Source: Pomphorhynchus laevis
Lineage: Eukaryota; Acanthocephala; Palaeacanthocephala; Echinorhynchida; Pomphorhynchidae
Assembly (NCBI GenBank): GCA_012934845.2
Contig: WNNJ02003270.1
Coordinates: 1 to 64,000 of the forward strand
Length of the DNA: 64,000 nucleotides
Direction of reading: 5' to 3'
Part shown: piece after piece, positions 24,432 to 35,819 of the stretch
Position numbering within the stretch: the stretch's first letter is position 1
How the letters are laid out: the number at the start of each line of letters is the position of its first letter
The notes under the pieces: model-generated
What the model was told of the DNA's origin: nothing
Database searches by the model: none
The model's input: only the letters and a program-made list of their open reading frames with translations
Made by a program: the position numbers and the translations under genes

Positions 24432-25411
24432 ATGGGTGGACGTAAGAAGACAGCTACGACCGACACCAACTGTGCTCAACTACAAGTACAGTGCTCGACA
24501 CTCGACTGCAGCGTCTGGACTACAATCGCATGCGACAGCAGTAAGTCTAAAAAAGACTTCCTATGAGGCTTTTGTGCCAACATACTCATACGCGACCTCT
24601 CCCATAAGAACATATCAACCTCCAACGTGTCCACTCAAACCACCCAGTCGTTTATGATATCCTTTGTAAATCCACTGATCCTGTCATCACACGAACTTCT
24701 AATCCCATGTCTTAACTTCCCGACATCCCCCGTATCTTCCCTTCGGTCTCGCTTCTCAATAACCTACATCCCTCAATCAAAATCACCTTAACCAACCTCC
24801 ACAATCCTTACACTCATAACCTTTCCTCACATCGCTCACCACCCTCTATATTATCCAAATCCTCTTCGTCTTCCGCTGATAAACCTACTCCCTTGATATC
24901 CTCAACTCCCAGCTCTCCTATCGTGATCTCACCAACTCACGTTACTCGTCCTCCTTTACGGAAACGCTTTCCTTCTCGCGATTGTACCGTCATCGTCACT
25001 AATATCACTCCTTCCACCTCTTTATCTCCACAAGCACGTCTCGACCACGATGTTTCCGCATTCAGATCCATCCTCCCGTCTCTTGTTCCTGCGGGTAAAC
25101 CATCCTTTTTCAACAACATATATCCTGTCGCATTCATCCGCCTATATAAATCTTCTCAATCTAATCCTTCCCAGCCCCCTCTCCTAAAAATTATTTTCAA
25201 GCATTGCTCTCACGCGTCTTCTGTCTTCTCCCAACGATTCAAACTCATGCCCTCTTCAGCCATCCGCCTTTTCCTTGATCGCACATCCTCCGAAATCGCT
25301 CAACTCTTATCTGAAGGCATCGAAAAACGCCGTCGCAAGGAAAACGACGAAACATCTGTCTCCATCCGAAACATCGACGGAAATTTTCAAGTTGTCCACA
25401 CCCGCAAATAA
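24432..25411 (+). pseudogene. LINE-A ORF1 (Cys-containing, nucleic-acid-binding), broken
   Basis: Begins MGGRKKTATT with a Cys cluster (C..C..C..W..C, residues about 14-34) that could be a degenerate PHD-like zinc knuckle. A stop interrupts it soon after. The second half is open from 24893 (172 codons) and holds a conserved LINE ORF1-type C-terminus: PLLKIIFKH, IRLFLDRTSSE, then NDETSVSIRNIDG. The stop is 25409-25411, four bases before the ORF2 ATG. LINE-B ends its ORF1 in the same way at about 34.1 kb (GESSVSIRQIKG). Confidence 0.7.
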
Positions 25412-25415
25412 TTCG

Positions 25416-28314
25416 ATGGCGCTCAATCTTCCCTATGTGTCTTCTCCACTAGCCGCTATCACCACCACACACGATTCCCGCCTCAAACTCCTGAACACTA
25501 GATCTATTCTCAATAAATCCGATCTCATCCTCAACCTATTCACTGAGCAATCCATCGATATCTTCTGCCTCATCGAATCCTGGCACTCCGATTCTGACGA
25601 CCTCTCCATACGCTGTTTTCTCTCTGCCGGTTGCTCACAAGTCGAATCCGATCGCCCCCTCAAAAAATCCCCTTCTAAATTCTCTAATCATGGCGGCATT
25701 GTCGCATTCGCCCGTCACCCCGCGTCTATTCGCAAAATCACTTCCTCTTTCAATCCCTGCTCTTTTGAACTGCTCACTTGTCGTTCTTCTAATCCGATCA
25801 CTCTAGATCTCGCCATTGTATACCGTCCTGGTTCATCAGCTCCTACATCCTTATTTTTTACCGAACTCGCTGACCTTCTGTCCCACTGTTCTTTTTCCTC
25901 AATCCCTTCAATCGTTCTTGGCGACTTCAACATCCGCCTAGACCGTCCCTCTTCCACTGAGTCAATCCAGTTCATCAACATTCTATCAAACTATAACTAC
26001 AAACCCATCCTCACTGCCCCTACACATATCCTTGATGGGGCACTCAACATCATCGCTGTCCCCGATCATTTTGCTGCCTACACCTCACTGTCCATTTTCG
26101 ATCCTAGTCTATACGACCACTTTCTCGTCACCCTCGATCTCACTCACAACCACACCCCTCCTCACACACCTACAATCCTACGTCGCCCTTGGAGAAATCT
26201 TGACCTCTCCCTTCTCCGCTCTGCCTTACTCAAATCGTCTCTATCCTATCCAACAATAACATATTCCTCTCCTCACGATCTCGCCTTTCTTTTCGACTCT
26301 GAACTCAAATCCATTATCGATATTCTCTTGCTTTTCAAGACTCACCCAAACCGTCGCTTGCACCGTGTCCCATGGTTTGACATCCAATGCTTACTCTCAA
26401 AGCGTCGACTCCATCATGCTTTTGAGAGTCTATCATCGCTCTCTCAGACGTGATTTCCGCTCGATCACTCCGTCTTTCAGTGATACCTATCTTGCTCATC
26501 GCCGGTCTCATCTCAACCTAATACGTACCAAATTCAACTCCTTCTGGCAGCATAAAATCATCACTTCATTCAACTCTAAGACTATATGGCATACTTTTAG
26601 CTCAATCCTCGCCCGCTCCTCTTCGCCGTGCAACATCAATCCAATGATTATTCGTCATTTCTCCAGACCAAAGTATCCACGTTGCTCTCTCACACCCCGG
26701 TCTCCATCCTATCCCACTCTGCCCCGCCTAGCCTCATCATTCCGAAACTCTTTCATCTTCTCCCTGTCTCACCTTCCGAAGTCTCATCTGTTCTCATGTC
26801 CTTGCCCAGCAAAACCTCACCTGCCGATCCCCTGCCTACCCACATACTTAAATCCATATGCTCATCGATATCCCCTTTTCTCACAACCTTGTTTAACTCG
26901 TCCATCCGCAGTCGTATATTCCCTTCACACTGGAAATCCGCAATCGTTCGTCCCCTCCTTAAGAAACAATCGCTCGACCCCTCCCTTCCTTCTAGCTATC
27001 GCCCCATTTCACTACTCCCTACTCTTTCTAAGCTCTTAGAACGCCTCATCTTAATACAGATCAACGCTTATCTCTCCTCATCCAATCTGTACCCTCCTTT
27101 CCAATCCGCTTTCCGCTCTAATCACTCCACAGAAATCGCATATATGAAATTTTACAACGACTTACTCATTTCTCGAGACAAGGCTCTATATAGTGTTCTT
27201 ATCTCCCTCGACCTCTCCTCCGCCTTCGACATTGTCGACCACTCCGTCCTCCTTTCTCGCCTTCGTTATGATTACGGCTTTTCTTCTTCCTCCGTAGCAT
27301 GGTTTGCCTCATATCTATCCGACCGTTCCTTTCGCGTCTGTTCTAATTCATCATCCTCCCCTCCCATCCCTATTTTTTGCGGGGTCCCACAAGGTTCAGT
27401 CCTAGGTCCCCTGCTTTTCTCTCTTCTGCTTGGCGATCTCTCTCCGTTTATCAAACCTTTACTCCTTTAACGTCATGCAATACGCCGATGACATCCTCAT
27501 CTATGCTCATGCACCCGCACATCGCATACACGATATCGGCATTTCTGCCTCCAACTGTCTTTCTTCTATCTACAAACGTCTCTCCAATCTCCATCTCGTT
27601 CTAAACCCCGAAAAGTCCAAAATAATGTGGATCCTCCCCCGTAAACCAAACATATCTCCTCCCACTGTATCTTTTGCCTCATCGATCATCCCCATAGTAC
27701 ACAATCTCACTTTCTTAGGCTTCCATTTCGATGATCACCTTTCCCTTAAACCCTTCGTCCGTGACAAGGTCCGCTCGTCTAACTTAATTCTCCGTGACAT
27801 CCGCCGTATCCGCCCCCTTATCGACTTCCGTTCTTGTATGTCTCTTCTTTCATCGCTTCTTTTCCCTAAAATCGATTACTGCCTTAGCCTTTTCGCCAAT
27901 TCTCCAAAATCCATCATCCTACCCCTACAACGAATAATCAACACCGCCGTTCGAGTGCTCTTTCGTCTCCGTCGCTTCGACCACACATCCACATATTTTG
28001 CCCAACTCTCCTGGCCCACCATCCACATCCGCATCAAACTCCGCCTTCTTCTCGTAACTTTTCGTCTCATCGCTGTCGGCTCCCCATCGTTCATCAACCT
28101 TCCTTTCTTAGACGACACTCGCCCCACCTCGCTATCGCTGCGTTCCGTCATACCCTCTTACTCCACGTTCCTAATTACTCCAACAACTACGGTCTCCGAT
28201 CCTTCCTCGTCGCCGCCTCACTCGCCTGGAATCAACTCCCTCTCGACGTCCGCCGCGCTTCCTCCTTTATCACATTCAAACACCTCCTTCGTTCACACCT
28301 TTCTCGACACATGA
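25416..28314 (+). pseudogene. LINE-A ORF2: endonuclease and reverse transcriptase, broken by frameshifts
   Basis: Endonuclease in the first frame to 26453: LKLLNTRSILNK (motif I Asn), IDIFCLIESW (catalytic Glu), VYRPG, VLGDFNIRLD and a YDHFLVTL box where most relatives have SDHF. The frame then shifts around 26400 and again near 26630. [14 protein letters not shown] (about 26998), SLDLSSAFDIVDHS (about 27206), GVPQGSVLGPLLF (about 27379). Another shift follows near 27460, then QYADDILIYAHA (27478-27513), KIMWILPRK and FLGFHFDD. The CR1/L2-type C-terminal domain (LPLQRIINTAVRVL, then RSVIPSYS) runs to 28314. At least three frame breaks were seen; no other stops were noted in the blocks read. 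Confidence 0.88.
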
Positions 28315-28557
28315 TTTACATTTTTGTTGTGATCATGTAAGCGTGTGCTGGCACGCATTTGCCACGTTAAAATAAATCTATTTTACTAATATACTAACTG
28401 AGTTGCGTGATTATTCGCAAACTTAACACGAATTAAATGACAAAGATTAAATCAAACAGTCCAATTGCGCATTGCATCAATCTATATCGGTTTTTAAAAT
28501 ATATTTCAAGATAAATGTATACACGTTTATATCAGATTCGCTCCTAAATTTACAAAA

Positions 28558-28997
28558 TGTGTATACCCATGCACAATTGGGGAACACTTGATCTCTGAGA
28601 GAGTGCTCCATCGTGCAACAAAGTTAGCGCCGATCTTGGCGCAAATGCCCTATGAGTGTTGTTTGCAATGTCTTCGGCTTGAGACCGTTTCTTGGACCCG
28701 TCATTATATCGATATGAATTTGGTGTGGCGAGTTCTTCGCTCTTCAAATCATCCCTTCGGATGTGTTTACAACTGCGACAGTCAGCATTCCTTTGCGGAC
28801 ACAGTTTGACTTTGAGCCGGAATTTAGTGAAAAAGTCCCGGTGTATACGATTTCAACGAAGAGTAGTTAGACTTTGGAACAAACCGGATGGAGGGACTGT
28901 TTGCAGCAGTGGTGTCACAGCATTCAAGTCCGGATTACGAATGAATCCTGCTATGCGCAAGGAAGTGTTTCCCTATAGATGTGAACAGTTTTTATGA
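28558..28997 (+). mobile_element. LINE-C fragment: RT C-terminal domain
   Basis: Plus strand; two frames give RVLHRATKLAPILAQMPYEC near 28600-28660 and KKSRCIRFQRRVVRLWNKP near 28830-28890, then AFKSGLR. These are the usual end blocks of RT proteins of another CR1/Jockey-like lineage, different from LINE-A and LINE-B. The same lineage occurs at 40.64-41.70 kb. It is 5'-truncated and directly abutted by a LINE-A scrap. Confidence 0.75.
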
Positions 28998-29135
28998 TGC
29001 ATGCGATACCTGTGGAGTGATTAGAGCGGAAAGCGGTTTGGAAAGGATTGTACAGATTGGATGACGAGAGATAAGCGTTGACCTGTATTAAGATGAGGCT
29101 TTCTAAGAGCTTATAAAGAGTAGGGAGTAGTAAGT
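28998..29135 (-). mobile_element. LINE-A scrap (RT region)
   Basis: CTGTGGAGTGATTAGAGCGGAAAGCGG and the following bases match, in reverse, the RT region of LINE-A (compare 4828 onward and 27125 backward). It has no 3' end and is probably a fragment left by deletion. Confidence 0.75.
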
Positions 29136-29169
29136 ATTACGGTGAGGCGTTCTAAGAGTAGTAAGTATT

Positions 29170-29660
29170 TATTTTTGTGCTGTAGGGTATCGGACCTTTG
29201 AAGTCGACTGCGAGACGCTCAAATACGAGAATTGCTGTAATTACATGGAAAATTCCGCGACGGTTAAAACTGGTTTGATTTCGCAACATATCTTACAGTT
29301 TGTACAAACTTCTTTTATATCATCACACGAGTAAGGCAAGTTATTGGTTCGAGTAAGTGCAAATAAACGGTGGATATCATGATGGCATTAGCGCATATGG
29401 AGCTCATTAGAGCTCTTTAAATCCTTTCGAATAGTGCAAATACGAATGAGAACTACATCATTTTTTTGGATTTGTACTCCATATCGAATTTAAAACAGTA
29501 TAGATTCAGTATCCATATTTCAATTTTAAACATAACGACTGCCTGTTTCGATAAATCACTATTAGTCCATATTGCTAGATTCTAAAAGTTCAATAAGGTC
29601 AGGGTATGCTTTTAATGTACCGTTTTCAACCACATATCCAAGTAATTTTTGTCTTTGGTT
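29170..29660 (-). mobile_element. Ty3/Gypsy-type pol fossil
   Basis: Minus-strand pieces resemble the end of a Gypsy-like reverse transcriptase (an LGYVVENGT block) and the zinc-binding N-terminal region of an integrase (ARTNNLPYS, then CTNCKICCEIKP). Only a short part of pol is left. It has several breaks and no terminal repeats were found next to it. Clearly an old, dead copy. Confidence 0.6.
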
Positions 29661-29683
29661 AAAAAAAACGAAAAATATTTCAG

Positions 29684-29812
29684 ATAAGTATGTGAAATAT
29701 CCAAGGATTTGAAAAGTCCGAGGATTTGAAAAGTCCAAGTATTTAAAATATCCAAGTATTTGAACAGTCCAAGTATCTGAATAGTCAAAGTATATGAACA
29801 GTCCAAGTTTTA
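29684..29812. repeat. 17-bp minisatellite, about 7 units
   Basis: Imperfect units of the form AAGTATTTGAACAGTCC repeat in tandem (GGATTTGAAAAGTCC, AAGTATTTAAAATATCC and so on). It borders the Gypsy-type fossil. Confidence 0.85.
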
Positions 29813-29974
29813 AGTAGTTGGGGATCTTATATTCTGACATTTTTCATATTTGCAAACTCATGAAAGCAGTATGTAAAAACTTATATTGTGGTATAAGAAA
29901 TTTATTAGTTAAACACTTTCTGAACATCCTGTTACGTGCATTTAAAATTTATATCAATTCTAGATCACATTGTG

Positions 29975-30130
29975 TTTTGGTTACCGTTAAAACGTCTGAT
30001 AATAGCCGATAAGTATACTTCTATAGTGTTTTGATCACTATTAAAACGTCAGTGAATAGCCGATAATTATGCTTCGCTGGCTTTTTGATCATCATTAAAA
30101 CGTCAGTAAATAATCAATAATGCAATGGTC
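29975..30130. repeat. Three-unit tandem repeat, about 55 bp period
   Basis: Units start TTTTGRTYAYYRTTAAAACGTC, followed by AATAGCCGATAA-type sequence; they begin near 29975, 30030 and 30085. The third unit is the most degraded. Confidence 0.8.
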
Positions 30131-31067
30131 TGACTTTTAAGTAGTTTAGGATGGGCTTTTTTAATCAATGTGTGAAAATAAATATTGATTGGGTCTCAAT
30201 CGATATTGATACTGCAATATATTGATATTGTTTTGGTTTTTTAATGTTACCGCTTTGCAAATAGCATTCATTATTAGATGTAAATGGCCGAAATATATTC
30301 CAACATATAAAGAAGATATCACGTTATTTGATGACACTTTTTAAATCATTATCAAACCATTTGAGTTTAAAGGAATGCGCTAAATGTGTGTGAGGAAATA
30401 TCGACTACAACGTCTAAACATAATTTTTATCCAAAGCAAGATAATAATCTAACTTAATACGTTACTACTGATATCGTAATTTACATGATAAACATTAATC
30501 TTCGATTAAACGTAAAACATGACCAAAAATGTTTACTGCTATATATAGTTGGAATGTGGCAGTCCAGGATAGTGTAATTTTGACAAATCTCTTTTTTAAC
30601 AACATGACGAAATTTACTTGTTGAATTATTGATTTGACTTAATCCAATTTGATTAATAAAGTTAAAACAGTGGAATATTAATTATTATTGTCACCTCCAG
30701 GTAAGCAATATGCAGATAACAAACAATTAAATTAATTACAAGCGTCTCAACAAAGCATTAATCCAATATAAATCGTCTAATAACCATAGAAGGTTATCTG
30801 TCCAAGCACTTCTTAAATTTTGTTATCTGTAGATCAGCAGACTGTTGACACCTGAAGTCTCTTCAAAAGTACAGCAACACGCTTAGATAAGCGGCATGTG
30901 CTGAATTCGAGGGGTTTGCAGCATCAGAAGGTGAACGCGTAAGCGATGCAAATTTCGAAAGCGTAGCAGGTTTCCAAGAGGTTGGCTCCTGTCGTGAACT
31001 ATTAACGCCATACAAGAATTAAATCTCATGATCACGCATATAATAATATATTTGTTTATCGTGAAGA
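30131..31067. other. Unassigned sequence between repeats
   Basis: Mostly AT-rich. The part 30830-31015 is less AT-rich and could be a decayed element, but no family was recognised on either strand. Confidence 0.4.
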
Positions 31068-31142
31068 TTCATTTAACGTACCAGCTGCACGCTTACATGT
31101 TCACTAACAAACAAAAATTGAAAAAGTCAAGCAGATAAATTG

Positions 31143-32558
31143 TTAAAATGGGATCGGATTTGTCGTTTGAAGCACTGCAGGGAAGTTGATTGGCGTATAT
31201 GAATGGGCAGATGATTCCACGATAGAGGAGCAGCCACCAACGAAGGAGCGGAGTCCAAAGGAGGTAGAGTAGTTTGGGACATGTAAAAGAAGGGAATTAC
31301 AGGAACGCAAAGAACAGTAAACAGGACGAGAATTATCAAGAAAAGGAAGGTTGAGAAATGAAGGGGTATGAAAAGTTACAAGGCGGAAAGCAATGATAAG
31401 AAGACGAATTTGAACACGACAATAAATTGTAGGCAAATCGAGAGAAGCAAGATGGTAGGATGTATGATCAAAACGACGAAGACGGAGGAGAATTCGGACG
31501 GCTGCGTTGACGATGCGTTGTAGGGGAAGAAGAGTGGATTTAGGTGAGTTGGAAAATAGACTAAGACAATAATCGAGTCTAGAAAAAAGGAGAGAAGATA
31601 TGAGAGTCATACAAGAAGGGAAATCGATCAATCTACGAACTTGACGGAGGTTGCGGAGTATCAAGGTAGATGAGCGTACTTTATCTCTAACGAAAGGTTT
31701 AAGTGAAAGTCGGTTGTCAAAATGGAAGCCTAGGAAAACGAGATTATCAACGATAGGAAGAATTGTAGAATTTAATGATACGGAGGGAGGTTCGAAGCCG
31801 AGGCGTCGAGGTAGGATCCACATAATTTTGGATTTATCAGGATTCAGAGAAAGGCGAAGAGAAGAAAGATGATTGGAAATTGAGACAAGACAGTCGGAAG
31901 CGGAAACACTAAGATCGTGAATACGATAAACAGGTGCATGAGCATAGATGAGAATGTCATCAGCATATTGCATAACATGGAAGTTAAATTTATGAGAAAT
32001 CGAAGACAAATCACCAAGAAGAAGAGAGAAAAGTATAGGGCCTAATACGGAGCCTTGTGGAACACCGGACGGAATGGACGAAGGATGGGAGAGAGAAGAG
32101 TTAGAATATACGCGAAATGTACGGTTTGATAGATATGAAGAAAACCATGATACAGTGGGTAAAGAGAAGCCATAATCATGACGAAGGCGATGGAGAAGAA
32201 TCGAGTGATCGACGATGTCAAAAGCAGACGATAGATCAAGAGAAACTATGACACTACATAATTTATGATCGCGCGATATGAGTAAGTCGTTATAAACTTT
32301 AAGACATGCAATTTCGGTAGAGTAATTAGAGCGAAAAGCGGCTTGGAAGGGAGGAAATAAGTTAGAGGAATAGAGATATGTATTAACTTGCTTAAGAACG
32401 AGACGCTCAAGGAGTTTAGAGAGGGTTGGGAGAAGTGAGATAGGACGGTACGAAGATGGTAGTGAGGAGTCGAGAGATTGCTTTTTGATGAGAGGACGAA
32501 CAGTGGCGCATTTCCAGATGGAAGGAAATGTACGGCTACGGATGGACGAGTTGAACAA
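31143..32558 (-). pseudogene. LINE-B reverse transcriptase, 471-codon open part
   Basis: Longest RT frame in the window. Motifs in order: [62 protein letters not shown] (catalytic Asp), [32 protein letters not shown] (catalytic DD), [19 protein letters not shown], then the C-terminal domain SRLDYCLSLFSNSPKS, LPLQRIVNAAVRILLRL and CRVQIRLLIIAFRL. All catalytic Asp residues are present. The first part of the RT is in 32564-33088 (LPNKTSPSDPIPTHLLK), separated by a break. The end of the frame is shifted near 31160-31330, where WNHLPIHIRQ continues in another frame. Confidence 0.9.
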
Positions 32559-32563
32559 TGTGG

Positions 32564-33088
32564 TTAGGAAGGGTAAGATAAGGAGCAGATATTTTTAAGC
32601 AAGTGAGTGGGAATTGGGTCAGAAGGAGAGGTTTTATTAGGTAATGACAGCAGAACCGAAGAAACTTCATCAGACGAAACGGGAAGAAGGTGGAATAGTT
32701 CTGGGAGGGAAGTATTTAAAGAGAAGAGTGGGTACAAGGGGGCTATGGGTAGTAGGGAAAGTAAATTAGATAGCTTAGTTTGTAGATAAGAAGAAAATTC
32801 ATCAGGATTTATATTACAAGGAGTAGATGATCGTGAAAGAATTGAGTTTAAGATTTTCCAATGAGATTTAGAGTTGGAAGATGACTCGAGTTGATTTCGC
32901 CGAAAGAGAGTACGTTTAGTACGTATAAGAATGAGATGTGAACGGCGTTGAGAAAAGTAGGAATCACGAAGATTTGGAGGGAGTGAGTTGGGAGAACGTT
33001 TAAGAAAGCGATTATACATACGAAAAGAGTGACGGAGTCGACGCTTAGAAAGACTACAGTCGGAATCGAACCAGGGAGCATGGCGCAA
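32564..33088 (-). pseudogene. LINE-B endonuclease-RT linker and RT N-terminus
   Basis: A 174-codon frame. It opens with the APWFDSDCSLSKRRLRHSF linker typical of this LINE type and holds CNINPDEFSSYLQTKLS. It then runs into the RT start block FHLLPVSSDEVSSVLLSL and NKTSPSDPIPTHLLK. It continues the frame of the element at 31143-32558 after a break. Confidence 0.82.
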
Positions 33089-34969
33089 GCGCTGGGAACG
33101 TCGAGGTCGACTAGGCAGACAAAGTTATTGAGGATAGTCGTAAGTTCAGTATCAAACAGAATGCATAGATCATCGGAGAAAGATAATTAACTGAAAGTGA
33201 AGTGAGTGAAAAATTGTTTAAGGCCTATCAGAGAATAAGAATAACGAGAAGTTTCCAGGTTCGACCTAGAGAAGCTAATGTTGGAGGATAAAGAGGATGT
33301 GGATTAGTAAGAGTGACAAGGAAATGATCGGACAAACCAGGATCAGTAATTGACTAGGATGTTTATGTATTGAAGCAGTTGGGAACAGCAATGATGTCGA
33401 GAGCACCATCGAGAATATGAGTGGGGTTTGTTGAAAGTAATTTATAGTTAAAATCAGTAAAAAGGTGACTTAGAGTTATAAAGTCAGAATCAGCCGAGCG
33501 ATCAAGACGAATGTTAAAGTCACCGAGAACAAGAGAAGGAGTATAAGGCGATGAACAGTAAGAAAGGATATCTGCAAGCTCGTTAAAGAATATACGTGAG
33601 GGGGTAGCTGAACTTGGACGGTTTACAATCACAAGTTTGAGAAGGAAAGAAGTTGATGATCTGGATATTAGCAATTCGAAAGAAGTGCAACGGATGTTAG
33701 CATTAATTGTATGTATATACGTTGGGTTACGAGCAATGATATCAATACCAGCATTGTTAGAAGCAGTAGATGTGAGAGACAAATTCGCGAGCTGAATCAA
33801 CTAGCGTACAATCAGAACGACATAGACGACGAATAGCAAGATTGTTAGAGTCAGAGCGCCACGATTCGGTAATGCAGAGAATATCGATAAATAATTGATC
33901 GAATATATTAAGTAGCAGATAAGCTGTATGTAGAATGGGGTTAGTGTTGAAAAGTTTAAGACAAAAATTATGTTCAGGAGCGAGATCAACTCGTAAATAA
34001 AACTGACGGAGAGACTGGACGCCATCAGTTTATTTGCCTCGTGCGTATGACGTAAAATTTCCTTTGATTTGTCGGATTGAGACGGATGACTCGCCATTTA
34101 TTTCACGTTGATCTTTATCAATGCGAGCTGAAGTGGAGGACTGAAATGATTGGTGTTTGTGGATTTGTTTAAACGGATAAAAGATACGTAAGCAATATTA
34201 TTGAAGAGGGATGGATTATCAGCAGGAATAATGGTTGCGAGCATTGACCTGAACATAGATCATCATAGAAGTGAGGTTGTAGATACTCTGATTCGTAAAG
34301 CTATGTGCTAGATATTATACAGCGATCGCGCGAAGGAAGACGATTACGTGTAAGTGGTTATGGACAAAGCTGGTAGGAGTGAGGGCATAAGAGCAGTTAG
34401 AAGTTAGAATGACAGTGGTGCTTGATAAAGAATTAAGATAAGTTGAAGCATTTGTGATAGCAGTGGAGTGTTGAATCGGTTGATCGGAAATGTTACTGGA
34501 GATAATTTTGGCGGAAGGATTGTATCATTGAGAAGTGATACGGGAAAGTTAGAGTAAACAGTACGTGAAGAGAAGAAAGAAGTATGAGAGGTATTTAGAT
34601 GGTGGAGGAATAGGAAAGATGAGGTACAATATTAGAAGCTTTATTGTTAGCATTTCTAGGATGATGAAGATTAATGTTTGATCAGTAGTTGAACGAGGAG
34701 TGTTTATGATATTAGGTTCAAGTATCAAATTATAATATGCGAAGTCGGGTGTTGATGCGAAGGAAATGTCAAAATCAATATAGATCTAAGTGATCTGTGT
34801 GAGACAGAAGCAGAGGAGCAAAATAGCTGTAGAAGTTGCACTGATGAACAAAAACCAAATGTAAACGGTTTACATTGATACATTGAGCGGTCGAATATTT
34901 TAATTCAAACAAGGGTTCATACGTCACAGTATGGGCCCTTCCAATCTGGAAAAACCATCTAAGCATTCC

Positions 34970-35369
34970 GATATAAAGGATGCGTGATCAGGAATTTATA
35001 TATTATCTCTCAGTTTTTCTACGCATATACCGCATTGTATGACTTTTAATAACATTTAGACTTAAGATTTACGAAATATGTTTAATATTTCGATCGAGCT
35101 TAGTAGTAAGTCTAAATATACCTTAGAGAAGTCTACTCTCACTTATTGTAATTGGGTAATCACTAAGTGAATAATAGAGAAGAATCAGTAGTACCAAACC
35201 AAATACAATGGAAGCATACATTGCCTATCTACATTTAGACAAACTCGTCTTAAAATCCATACAATTCATCCAGCTTTAGTATATGCGTAATATAGGTTCA
35301 TTTGTGAAGATAGATCAGTGATTATCCAAACATCGAGCTCCTTATACTTGAAAGCACGGTTAATTATTA
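34970..35369. other. Unassigned AT-rich stretch
   Basis: No coding signal recognised. It lies between LINE-B and the 35370 hairpin. Confidence 0.45.
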
Positions 35370-35406
35370 GGCGGTCCTCTCGGGATGAGAGGGGTCGCCT
35401 TTTTTG
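35370..35406 (+). repeat. GC-rich hairpin followed by T-run
   Basis: GGCGGTCCTCTC, loop GGGAT, GAGAGGGGTCGCC, then TTTTTT. The stem is about 11 pairs with an imperfect middle. It looks like a terminator-type hairpin, but in an animal genome it may be the end of a small RNA-derived repeat or chance. Confidence 0.55.
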
Positions 35407-35819
35407 AATAGGGCAGATTGTTGAGCATTACCAGTCATATGAGATAATTCGATTCGCTAAAGAAACTGAAAAATATGTAGAATGGGATGTAAATGCTATA
35501 AGCAAGAGTTTTAAGAGTAATTGACGGAATACCGTCATGACAATTTTCATTTTTCTATACTTTCAATGTGTAAGTTCTTGCTAATATTCTTTAGGCTAGC
35601 TGTTATACACCCGTTTAGGAAATACTATTGTTCATAATAGTCTATTATTGATTTTTGATCAAATTACATCATCAATTTTATGCTAAACTAAGTCTTATTT
35701 TTAATATGTATTTTTGTTATTATACCGATCTAGTATCCAATCCACTTTACTTTTAGTTTGGATCGAAAAATAGAAGTAAAGCGAATATTTTAAAATCTGC
35801 ATTGATATCAATATGTTCT

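Larger units (their letters stand above)
24420..28376 (+). mobile_element. LINE-A (CR1/L2-like), near full length, broken
   Basis: About 3.96 kb. It has an ORF1 region (24432-25411), ORF2 with endonuclease and RT (25416-28314), and a short 3' UTR. The 3' UTR ends in the hairpin GCGTGTGCTGGCACGC at 28340-28355, followed by ATTTGCCACGTTAAAATAAA. The base composition is much more C-rich on the sense strand than the flanks, typical of a recent arrival in an AT-rich genome. No clear target-site duplication was seen. Like other CR1/L2-type elements it would move by target-primed reverse transcription; frame breaks make this copy dead. It is the best reference copy for LINE-A in the window. Confidence 0.92.
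31068..34790 (-). mobile_element. LINE-B (CR1/L2-like), nearly complete, broken
   Basis: Minus strand, about 3.7 kb: an ORF1 remnant (about 34790-34050), endonuclease (about 34030-33200), RT (33088-31143) and a 3' tail hairpin (GCGTGCAGCTGG near 31081-31093). The endonuclease shows IDILCITESW, SLVLGDFNIRLD and a conserved NPTHILDGALDIIAV block. The RT is described separately. The 5' end could lie further right, where ORF1 similarity to the 45.4-48.1 kb copy fades. Frame breaks occur in ORF1, the endonuclease and the very 3' end, but fewer than in the other LINE-B copies. Confidence 0.88.

Noticed and set aside
29684-29812. CRISPR-like array
   Set aside because: Units are contiguous 17-mers without spacers; a plain minisatellite in a eukaryotic context.
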